Shown piece by piece: positions 57,845 to 64,000 of a stretch of DNA of 64,000 nucleotides. Where the stretch lies: contig JAAFJM010000004.1 in NCBI GenBank assembly GCA_013298895.1, positions 176,252-240,251 of the forward strand, given 5' to 3'. A model generated the notes under the pieces. That model was not told the DNA's origin. It saw nothing but the letters and a program-made list of their open reading frames with translations, and made no database searches. The position numbers and the translations under genes are program-made. The first letter of the stretch is position 1. Every line of letters starts with the position of its first letter. The stretch is from Bacteroidota bacterium (lineage in GTDB: Bacteria; Bacteroidota; Bacteroidia; UKL13-3).

Positions 57845-58264
57845 ATGAAAAAAGAATATTTTTTAGCAGTAGCATTACTAGCATTGATTCAAGTTACATT
57901 TACAAGTTGTAAAAAACTTGAAGATGTAGAACCCAAAACTGTAATAGTGCCAACAGTTACCAGTTTTAAACAAATTAAAGTTGACCCTTCATTTAACTGG
58001 AAGTCGACAAGAAATGTTACTTTTAATATTGCCGCAGCCAATACTCCTGTAACCATTACGAACACCCTTGTTATGAAAACAGAAACTGGAGTTATAATTT
58101 ATAAAAAATTTCAAAGAATGAATGAAGCTTTTGCAACCAATATAACATTACCAACTAGTCTTAAAAAAGTTGTTATAAGTTATGGAAGTATTGTAAAAAC
58201 AATTGATATAAGTAACAACAAAATAGACTTTAATTTTATAACCGAAACCACTATAGTTGAATAA
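57845..58264 (+). CDS. Small lipoprotein preceding the LruC gene
   Basis: A lipoprotein signal (LIQVTFTSCKKLED, Cys about residue 22) precedes 115 residues of beta-rich sequence (IKVDPSFNWKSTRNVTFNIA, FATNITLPTSLKKVVISYG). The FNW-x-STRNVT segment resembles the region found N-terminal to the LruC domain in larger proteins. This suggests that a single LruC protein has been split here into two adjacent genes, the next one starting 10 bp downstream. Function unknown; probably an envelope partner of the LruC protein. Confidence 0.7.
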   Translation: MKKEYFLAVALLALIQVTFTSCKKLEDVEPKTVIVPTVTSFKQIKVDPSFNWKSTRNVTFNIAAANTPVTITNTLVMKTETGVIIYKKFQRMNEAFATNITLPTSLKKVVISYGSIVKTIDISNNKIDFNFITETTIVE

Positions 58265-58274
58265 ACATAAAGCC

Positions 58275-59768
58275 ATGAAAACAACAAAAATTTTTATAAT
58301 TGCAGCCATTGCCATGTTATCAATGCAACTTAAGGCTCAGGTAACTATGGATTTTGAACCAAACAATTTACCAAGTAATGCCAATTGTTGGGCTATGGGG
58401 GCTATGACCGGCTACTACTCAGCAAGTACGGTAATTAGTGGAGGTCTTTCAGCTAGAACAAACCAGCTTACTAGCAGCTTACCAACATCTACTTGGATAA
58501 AATCGCCATGGTTAAAACCTTCTAGCGGAAACATAACATTTAAAGTAAGATTAGATGGAAATGCTGCAACCACACGTTCGTTAAGAATTAGATTCATACC
58601 TTACAATGCCAATGCAGGCCTATACAAAGAAGGTGCAGCCATTGCAGATTCATTTACTTATAACTTTGCCACACCTGTAAGCGGAGCTGGCTCAAATAGT
58701 GTTAGAAATGTGTCATACGCAATTCCAAGTTCAATAGCCAATACCAATAACGTTTATAAAGTAATGATAAGTTTTATGGGTACAGGTGGAACAGGAAGAT
58801 GTTTTATGGATGATTTGGAAATTCCTGGAACATATTGGGCCGACCCTACTAATAGCTGCCTACCAATGGCACTCATTGTAGATGCTGATTTAGATAGTGT
58901 GCAAGATATTGATGACGCCTATCCAAAAGATGTGCTAAGAGCATATGATAATTACTATCCAGAAAAAGAAAATGGAACACTCATGTTTGAAGATTTGTGG
59001 CCTGCTATGGGTGATTACGATTTTAACGATTTAGTGTTAACTTACAAATTTAATACTGTAACTGATGCAAAAAATAATATTGTAGAAATAAAATTTGAAA
59101 TTACACCAAAAGCAATAGGAGCCAGCTTTAATAATGGTTTTGGTTTTATGTTAAATGGTATTGCTAGCAATAAAATTTATGCAATAGAAGGTTTAAAAAC
59201 TGAAGCGAATTGGCTAAAATTAAATAGCAATGGAACTGAAGTTGACCAGAAAACAGCAACAATTATTGCATTTTCAAGTGCTAATGAAATTTTACTAAAT
59301 CCAGGTGGATCAAGTGGTGTAAATGTAGACCCTAAAGCAACTTACGTTAAACCTACTACTTTATCGTTTACAATTAAATTTATGGACGAAAAAGGAAATG
59401 CGCCAAATGGTTATGTTTCAATTAAAGAATTTTTGCCAGAACAATTTAATCCATTTATTATTATAAATCAAGAGAGAGGTAATGAATTACATTTAGCTGG
59501 TTACGACCCTTCGGATAAAGCAGATTCAAAATTGTTTGGTACTTTTGATGACAATAGCAAAGATGGAAATTATTACAGTACTAAGAATAACTTACCTTGG
59601 GCATTAAATATTCCAGCTGAAATACCATACACTATCGAAAAAGTTGATTTTGTAAAAGCATACAGTTATTTTGCCGAATGGGCAAAAAGTAAAGGCGATT
59701 TTTACAACGACTGGTATGAAAACAAGGATAAATATAGAGATTATGATGCTTTATATATTACAAAATAA
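58275..59768 (+). CDS. LruC domain-containing exported protein
   Basis: The start is the ATG at 58275, giving a standard signal peptide (KIFIIAAIAMLSMQLKAQ); the frame extends to 58257 but that ATG gives a worse signal. An N-terminal jelly-roll-like domain (about 20-200) is followed by an acidic DxDxDx loop (DADLDSVQDIDDAYPKD). The LruC/DUF4842-type domain comes next (YYPEKENGTLMFEDLWP, MGDYDFNDLVLTYKF, SFNNGFGFMLNGI), to about 480. The Asp-rich loop is likely a calcium site. Leptospira LruC is a surface lipoprotein antigen; the role here is unknown. Confidence 0.88.
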   Translation: MKTTKIFIIAAIAMLSMQLKAQVTMDFEPNNLPSNANCWAMGAMTGYYSASTVISGGLSARTNQLTSSLPTSTWIKSPWLKPSSGNITFKVRLDGNAATTRSLRIRFIPYNANAGLYKEGAAIADSFTYNFATPVSGAGSNSVRNVSYAIPSSIANTNNVYKVMISFMGTGGTGRCFMDDLEIPGTYWADPTNSCLPMALIVDADLDSVQDIDDAYPKDVLRAYDNYYPEKENGTLMFEDLWPAMGDYDFNDLVLTYKFNTVTDAKNNIVEIKFEITPKAIGASFNNGFGFMLNGIASNKIYAIEGLKTEANWLKLNSNGTEVDQKTATIIAFSSANEILLNPGGSSGVNVDPKATYVKPTTLSFTIKFMDEKGNAPNGYVSIKEFLPEQFNPFIIINQERGNELHLAGYDPSDKADSKLFGTFDDNSKDGNYYSTKNNLPWALNIPAEIPYTIEKVDFVKAYSYFAEWAKSKGDFYNDWYENKDKYRDYDALYITK

Positions 59769-59769
59769 C

Positions 59770-59807
59770 AAAAAAGGCTACTTCAAAATTTTGAAGTAGC
59801 CTTTTTT
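59770..59807. terminator. Bidirectional Rho-independent terminator between convergent genes
   Basis: The long stem AAAAAAGGCTACTTCAAAA / TTTTGAAGTAGCCTTTTTT serves the LruC gene (plus) and the LamG gene (minus). Confidence 0.9.
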
Positions 59808-59828
59808 GTTATTAAATAAATTGTACAA

Positions 59829-60575
59829 TTATTGAGCAACCAATGCTTTAATTTCATCCGTATTTAAAACTCGGTTATACATTTTCAAATCGTCAATAGC
59901 GCCTTGAAAATAATAGCTTTTACCATAACCTCCACCATTACCAACCACAAAGGGTTTGTTTGTATTGGCAAATAACTGACCACTGTTTTTTAAGTCGGTT
60001 CCAGTTTGCAAACTACCATTTACATAAACTTTTAAACTAGTCCCATCTGCCACATATAACAAATGTTGCCACTGGTTCAAATCAATAGCTGCAGAGGCAT
60101 TTAATGGGTCTATTCCATAAACTGAATTAGTTCCATTTTCTATCCAATTGTCAAAGTTAAAATACTCCTTGTTTCTAAAATGATTATCTAAAGAATATTC
60201 AAAACCACCACTAGCACTGCGTTTACTTATAATAGCGCATGGTAAAGTTGTATCTTCTAATAGCACCCAGCAGCTTATACTAAAAATCTCATTGACAAAG
60301 GAAGCGTTTTCCAAATCGCCAAAATTTATTTGGGCTGAATCTAAACGATTGAAATGTATGGCTTTATTAGCAATGTTTTTTCTGTTTGAACAATATGTAG
60401 CTTTGGTATTTAGTCCTGAAAGATTATTAATCAACTCCAATGTATTGCTGTCGAAAGGAATATCAATTAATAAACCAGATGATAAGTTAACTACAGGAGT
60501 AATATCTAAGATTCTGTCTTTACCACAAGCAATAAGTAATGCGGTTAAGCCAAGATAAACAATTATTTTTTTCAT
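59829..60575 (-). CDS. LamG-like (concanavalin A-like) lipoprotein
   Basis: A lipoprotein signal (LGLTALLIACGKDRI, Cys about residue 17) is followed by a LamG/concanavalin-like lectin fold (about 40-248: FSISCWVLLEDT, WQHLLYVADGTSLKVYVNG, FQGAIDDLKMYNRVL). The start is the ATG at 60575, which puts the lipobox at the usual distance; the frame extends to 60626. These domains bind carbohydrate or other ligands on the surface. It ends at the bidirectional terminator shared with the LruC gene. Confidence 0.85.
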   Translation of the reverse strand: MKKIIVYLGLTALLIACGKDRILDITPVVNLSSGLLIDIPFDSNTLELINNLSGLNTKATYCSNRKNIANKAIHFNRLDSAQINFGDLENASFVNEIFSISCWVLLEDTTLPCAIISKRSASGGFEYSLDNHFRNKEYFNFDNWIENGTNSVYGIDPLNASAAIDLNQWQHLLYVADGTSLKVYVNGSLQTGTDLKNSGQLFANTNKPFVVGNGGGYGKSYYFQGAIDDLKMYNRVLNTDEIKALVAQ

Positions 60576-60612
60576 TTGAATTGGATAAACAACAAAGCTT
60601 ATATTTTTAGTA

Positions 60613-60639
60613 TAAAAAAAAGCCAATTATTTATTGGCT
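60613..60639 (-). terminator. Terminator overlapping the stop codon of the repeat peptide gene
   Basis: The hairpin AGCCAAT / ATTGGCT (60621-60639) includes the TAA at 60627-60629 and is followed by eight T on the minus strand. Confidence 0.75.
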
Positions 60640-60845
60640 TTAAATCTTTTATCGGGAGTACCGTCTTTTTTTAATTTTACTTCTGCTTTTTTGTTTTCCT
60701 TGAAACGTTTGTCAGGAGTACCATCTTTTTTTAATTTTACTTCTTCTTTTTTAGCTTCCTCTTTTTTGGGCTTAGTTTGGGCAAATGCAGGTGCTGTAAA
60801 TGCTACCATCATAAGTAGCGCTAATACTTTCATTAAATTTCTCAT
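60627..60845 (-). CDS. Small secreted lysine-rich protein with two KDGTPDKRFK repeats
   Basis: A signal peptide (KVLALLMMVAFTAPAFAQ) is followed by a 49-residue highly basic tail. The tail contains two copies of EVKLKKDGTPDKRFK (about residues 35-54 and 55-72). DNA identity between the copies is high, suggesting recent internal duplication. No cysteine and no known domain. Similar KDGTPDKR-type peptides exist in other Bacteroidota from memory; role unknown. Its terminator hairpin overlaps the stop codon. Confidence 0.7.
   Translation of the reverse strand: MRNLMKVLALLMMVAFTAPAFAQTKPKKEEAKKEEVKLKKDGTPDKRFKENKKAEVKLKKDGTPDKRFKANK
60630..60743 (-). repeat. Two tandem coding repeats in the basic secreted peptide gene
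   Basis: Two direct copies of about 57 bp, each containing the codons for KLKKDGTPDKRFK. Confidence 0.8.
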
Positions 60846-60908
60846 TACATTTTTTATTAATTGTTCTCCTCAAAAATAACTTTAGTAGTTATAAATGCAA
60901 ATTATTTT

Positions 60909-60916
60909 TAGCTTTG
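60909..60916 (+). promoter_or_regulatory. -7 promoter element of rsmA
   Basis: TAGCTTTG matches TAnnTTTG, 10 bp before the ATG at 60927, giving a very short leader. Confidence 0.45.
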
Positions 60917-60926
60917 ACAATTATAT

Positions 60927-61727
60927 ATGGAAAAATTCTATTTATCGGCTAAAAAAAGCTCCGATGTAAGGGCAAAAAAACACTTAGGGCAGCATTTTTT
61001 AAATGATGAAAACATTGCATTTAATATAGTAAACGCCTTAAATGAAAAATGCCAAACACCTGATATATTGGAAGTAGGGCCTGGAATGGGTGTTTTAACC
61101 AAATATTTATTACAAAACACCAATTTTAAAACTTGGGCCATTGATTTAGATAAAGAGTCGATAGCTTATTTGCAAATACATTATCCGCAATTAGAAAACA
61201 GATTACTAGAAGCCGATTTTTTAGCGCTGAATTTTGATAATTATTTTAAAGACAAATTTAGTTTAGTAGGTAATTTTCCTTACAATATCTCGAGCCAAAT
61301 CGTATTTACTTTAATTGATAAACGCCATAAAATCCCATTGATGGTGGGGATGTTCCAAAAGGAAGTGGCTGAGCGCCTTGGCGCAAAACCACGCACCAAA
61401 GATTATGGTATTTTAAGTGTAATAACTCAAGCTTATTTTGATGTAGAATATTTATTTACAGTGCCTGAAACAGTATTTACACCACCACCAAAAGTTAAAT
61501 CAGGAGTGGTGAGATTAATGCGCAAAAATACGGAGCTGGGCTGCGACCCTAAAAAGTTTAAACAAGTGGTAAAACTGGCTTTTAACCAACGAAGAAAAAA
61601 ATTAAGCAATGCCATTAACTCCTTGGTGCAAGATAAAAGTTTAATTACTGAATTTGCCGATAAAAGAGCTGAAGAATTATCTGTTCAAGATTTTGTGAGG
61701 CTTACTATTATTTTGTTAGGGGAGTAA
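60927..61727 (+). CDS. rsmA: 16S rRNA (adenine(1518)-N6/adenine(1519)-N6)-dimethyltransferase RsmA/KsgA
   Basis: RsmA dimethylates two adenines in helix 45 of 16S rRNA. It has KKHLGQHFLND, the SAM motif LEVGPGMGVLT, the catalytic NxPY-type motif GNFPYNIS, and the C-terminal TVFTPPPKVKSGVVRL with RRKKLSNA. Length 266 is normal. Confidence 0.97.
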   Translation: MEKFYLSAKKSSDVRAKKHLGQHFLNDENIAFNIVNALNEKCQTPDILEVGPGMGVLTKYLLQNTNFKTWAIDLDKESIAYLQIHYPQLENRLLEADFLALNFDNYFKDKFSLVGNFPYNISSQIVFTLIDKRHKIPLMVGMFQKEVAERLGAKPRTKDYGILSVITQAYFDVEYLFTVPETVFTPPPKVKSGVVRLMRKNTELGCDPKKFKQVVKLAFNQRRKKLSNAINSLVQDKSLITEFADKRAEELSVQDFVRLTIILLGE

Positions 61728-61884
61728 ATGTTCTTGTATGTTTAGCACTCCATAGCTTCTAGCTAGTGAGTTTATTATTCAGCCTTTGGCTGATTGTTGA
61801 TACATTAGTATTTTTTAAAATTTTAAAAAGAATTAGTAAAATTACTTTGCTGCTAATTTGTGCTCTCAACAACATGGGTTTAAA

Positions 61885-62475
61885 CTATTGCTTGGTGTAA
61901 AGATAGCTGTTATTTATATTGATGTAAATGATGCCTTCGTCCTTATAAAACAGTAAAATGGCAGATTTTGAAAAGAACTCATTTAACTTAAGCGCTTTAA
62001 CTTCTTTGCCTCTAAACAAAATTGGAACATCATACCAAAAGGTGTCTAAAGATCTATTACAAGGCATTTTGAATGAATATTCATTGTTGATTTTAAATTC
62101 AAAAAAATCAACAAAATCTTTACTGCTAAAGAACTTCACACTAAAATTTAACAAATAAGAACCACTCCCTTTATAGTTAATTTCATAAACTTCGTTTATG
62201 TGTTTTTCTTGGTCAGGACATTCAAGTCCTTTTCTTATTAAATCTACAAACTCTTCTTGGTAATAGTGTTTAACTTCTGAACTAATTAATACCGAAGTAT
62301 CTAGTCCTTTTCCTACAAATACTATGGTATCATTCGCTTTATAAGGTATTAATGCAAACAAGCTGTCTGAGGCTTCATGTAAATATTCTTTAACAATTTT
62401 TGATTGGCATTTTTCTTTTTTGCAAGAGAATAAAGCCAATATTATTAAAGAAAAAAATAATACAAATTTGTTCAT
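61885..62475 (-). CDS. Lipoprotein of unknown function
   Basis: A lipoprotein signal (LIILALFSCKKEK, Cys about residue 18) precedes a beta-rich body with further Cys (LECPDQEKH, MPCNRSLDTFW). No family recognised. It lies 18 bp downstream of another small lipoprotein gene on the same strand, and both have a similar AAATAGAAnCAT leader just before the ATG, suggesting a common operon or related origin. Confidence 0.65.
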   Translation of the reverse strand: MNKFVLFFSLIILALFSCKKEKCQSKIVKEYLHEASDSLFALIPYKANDTIVFVGKGLDTSVLISSEVKHYYQEEFVDLIRKGLECPDQEKHINEVYEINYKGSGSYLLNFSVKFFSSKDFVDFFEFKINNEYSFKMPCNRSLDTFWYDVPILFRGKEVKALKLNEFFSKSAILLFYKDEGIIYININNSYLYTKQ

Positions 62476-62493
62476 GATGTTTCTATTTAATTG

Positions 62494-62835
62494 CTAATAT
62501 TTGCCTTTTCTTAAAAATGCTTTGATTTTTGATTTTTCTATTATAGAAACTGAGTCACCGATTGAAATAATATCAATTCTATCAATGGATTTAATATACT
62601 CTTCAATTTGTTTTTTACTCCAATAAGTACCTCCCCTTTGTGGACTAAGCACTTTCACTTTAGAAAAAGAAGATTTATGTTTATTTAATTGAACTTTATG
62701 AGGTTTACTGTTTTTATAGTAAACTCTAACTTCTATTGGGTAATCGTTTTTATTATAATACATCAACTCTTTTCCGCAGGAAACCAGCAAGAAATACATA
62801 AAAGAAAGACAAAAAAGCGGTTTGATTTTATTCAT
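62494..62835 (-). CDS. Small lipoprotein of unknown function
   Basis: From the ATG at 62835 (preferred because it gives a normal lipoprotein signal, SFMYFLLVSCGKEL), the 113-residue product is lysine-rich with a few beta strands (YPIEVRVYYKNSKPHKV, IDRIDIISIGDSVSII). No recognised family. It is the upstream member of a two-lipoprotein unit. Confidence 0.6.
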   Translation of the reverse strand: MNKIKPLFCLSFMYFLLVSCGKELMYYNKNDYPIEVRVYYKNSKPHKVQLNKHKSSFSKVKVLSPQRGGTYWSKKQIEEYIKSIDRIDIISIGDSVSIIEKSKIKAFLRKGKY

Positions 62836-62982
62836 AATGATTCTATTTATTTTCACTTCAATCCTAGTTTCTACTCGTTATTTTCTTTCTTATTACAATT
62901 TTATATATTTATCTTTATTTTAAGAACATTTTTGTTTTGGTGTATAAGCCTGCATTCAAACTAACACAGTTTATAAACAAAA

Positions 62983-63056
62983 AAAGCGGCTTTAGCCAGC
63001 TGATTTGAATTTGCAATTCAAATCATTTATTACAAGGATTTTCAATCCGATTATTA
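62983..63056. repeat. Palindromic intergenic repeat next to a broken gene
   Basis: It contains the perfect hairpin GATTTGAATT-TGC-AATTCAAATC (63000-63023 region), a GGCTTTAGCC stem at its left end and a GGATTTTCAATCC stem at its right. GGCTTTAGCC recurs in the element at 42236-42445, so the two may be related dispersed repeats. Confidence 0.6.
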
Positions 63057-63240
63057 AACAGGAATTTCCTTTAAAGTCACAATTCTTTTCGCATTACAAA
63101 TGTTAATAATATGAAGTGAGGTTTGCAAAACATCACCAGCAGGAATTCCTTAAATACTCAATTTCTTTTCTAAATGGATGGTTTTGTTTATCTAAAAAGG
63201 CTGTAACATCATTATCTATTTTGATTATTTTCTTTGCCAT
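63052..63240 (-). pseudogene. DUF1801-like gene remnant
   Basis: On the minus strand an ATG at 63240 opens MAKKIIKIDNDVTAFLDKQ, then HPFRKEIEYLR, the start of a DUF1801 (YdhG-like) protein, but a TGA stops it at 63133 after 35 codons. Another frame continues GIPAGDVLQTSLHIINICN to a TAA that touches the palindromic repeat. Family members are more than 100 residues long, so this is a truncated, frameshifted remnant. Confidence 0.65.
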
Positions 63241-63257
63241 TTTTTGAATTTTTACAG

Positions 63258-64000
63258 TTATTTAAACAAAAAACCATTTTGCCAAAGTGAGCAAAAATCC
63301 ATGGTGATAGCTACCGAAAAATGGATAGCTACGCCAAGCCAAATGCTATTGCTTTTTAAACTCAATACACCAAGCACCAATCCTGCAATAATAGCGGCTA
63401 AGGTTTCGGGTAAAGGTTTTCCAAAATGAATCATGCAATATGGAATAGTCATTACTAAAATGCTGTAAAAACCAAAACGTTTTTTATTGCCATGCACCAT
63501 AAAACCTCGAAAGAAAAACTCCACTGCAAAAAATTGAATTAAATAAAGTAATTCCCAAGCTAAAAAACGTGGATATAATCCTTCGCCAACTTGCAATTTG
63601 TAAAAAGGATATTTATGCTGAAAACTTTCTGTAAATGAGGCTGTAAAAACCAATGGCATCATAATAGCAATCATTAAAAGGTAAATTTTGTAATCTTTTA
63701 AAGCGCCTTTTATTCCTAAACCATAGTTTGAAAATTTATCTTTAAATACAAATTTGATAATTGCCAAAGGCACCAAGCCATAAAACAAAACTATTACCCC
63801 AACCCAACAAGCCAAGGCATATAATTTATCGTTAACAATGTTGGCATAAGCATCGGCTATTTTATGTAAACCTACTTGGTGTAAAAAATCAAAAGTAAAG
63901 TTAGCTTGACCAAAATACTCATCCAAACTGATACAAACGGCCGAAGTTATACAAACAATAAATGCTTGTAATTTAATGGTTTCTATTTTGTTGTTTTCAG
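63258..64000 (-). CDS. CPBP family intramembrane metalloprotease (5' end outside window)
   Basis: This membrane protein has six or more hydrophobic helices and the CPBP/Abi motifs: VEFFFRGFM (Glu and Arg of motif 1), YCMIHFGKPLPE (His of motif 2) and AIHFSVAITMD (His of motif 3). The motif 1 Glu pair is VE rather than EE. The frame stays open past the TTG at 63926 (upstream codons read IKLQAFIVCITSAVCISLDE, a further helix) to the window end, so the start lies beyond 64000. CPBP proteins process prenylated or signal peptides or act in bacteriocin immunity; the role here is unknown. Confidence 0.82.
   Translation of the reverse strand, partial: ENNKIETIKLQAFIVCITSAVCISLDEYFGQANFTFDFLHQVGLHKIADAYANIVNDKLYALACWVGVIVLFYGLVPLAIIKFVFKDKFSNYGLGIKGALKDYKIYLLMIAIMMPLVFTASFTESFQHKYPFYKLQVGEGLYPRFLAWELLYLIQFFAVEFFFRGFMVHGNKKRFGFYSILVMTIPYCMIHFGKPLPETLAAIIAGLVLGVLSLKSNSIWLGVAIHFSVAITMDFCSLWQNGFLFK

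Noticed and set aside
61740..61880. CAGCC-TTT-GGCTG palindrome after rsmA
   Set aside because: Short, single and without tail; could be a fragment of a dispersed repeat, but too little to call.

Overview
The window is a stretch of AT-rich chromosome from a member of the Bacteroidota. Several features point there. Four proteins end in a type IX secretion (T9SS) type A sorting domain. There is a SusC-like/TonB-dependent receptor and a group of Bacteroidota-style TonB_C proteins. Several genes carry the phylum's -7 promoter element TAnnTTTG and almost none has a Shine-Dalgarno sequence; one exception, upstream of a TPM-domain gene, is annotated. The set of type II NADP-isocitrate dehydrogenase, B12-domain-less methylmalonyl-CoA mutase subunit and crtB/crtI also fits. 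I cannot place it below phylum; an aerobic, pigmented environmental member of Chitinophagales/Sphingobacteriales/Cytophagales type would fit. I see no rRNA, tRNA, CRISPR array, prophage or complete insertion sequence, and no recognisable DNA-binding regulator.

Layout. 1-8 kb: tail of an FkbM methyltransferase, a FIST (NosP-like) protein followed by a huge soluble 10-PAS/GAF histidine kinase, then a T9SS-sorted protein with a CxxCH motif. 8-17 kb (minus strand): ClC transporter with CBS domains, TonB-dependent receptor, a phosphoserine phosphatase fused to a degenerate SerA-like domain with an ACT domain, a small T9SS protein, and a LysM glucosaminidase. 17-21.4 kb (minus): purE, enoyl-CoA hydratase, a small membrane protein, crtB and crtI. 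21.5-28 kb: UMF1-type MFS transporter, LutA-like Cys-rich protein, alpha/beta hydrolase, TPR-like lipoprotein, and purL with two low-complexity repeat insertions. 28-37 kb: a giant ten-repeat surface protein, methylmalonyl-CoA mutase, and a LemA/TPM/TPM/small membrane protein operon. 37-46 kb: transglutaminase lipoprotein, a related protein without the triad, a beta-barrel protein, a structured intergenic repeat, a rhomboid protease and lysS. 46-51 kb: PIN toxin/antitoxin, icd, pdhA, a TPR membrane protein, ribH and a 27-codon ORF. 51-60 kb: seven-repeat SBBP protein, three Cys-rich/TonB_C genes, purM, and a lipoprotein/LruC pair. 60-64 kb: LamG lipoprotein, a secreted repeat peptide, rsmA, two small lipoproteins, a decayed DUF1801 remnant next to another palindromic repeat, and a CPBP protease cut by the window end.

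Most of the window is housekeeping metabolism (purine, serine, riboflavin, carotenoid, TCA, translation) interspersed with cell-envelope and surface proteins. The most distinctive observations are the SerB/pseudo-SerA/ACT fusion, the domain-shuffled Cys-rich/TonB_C cluster, the active/inactive transglutaminase pair, repeat sequences absorbed in frame into purL, and several palindromic intergenic elements.
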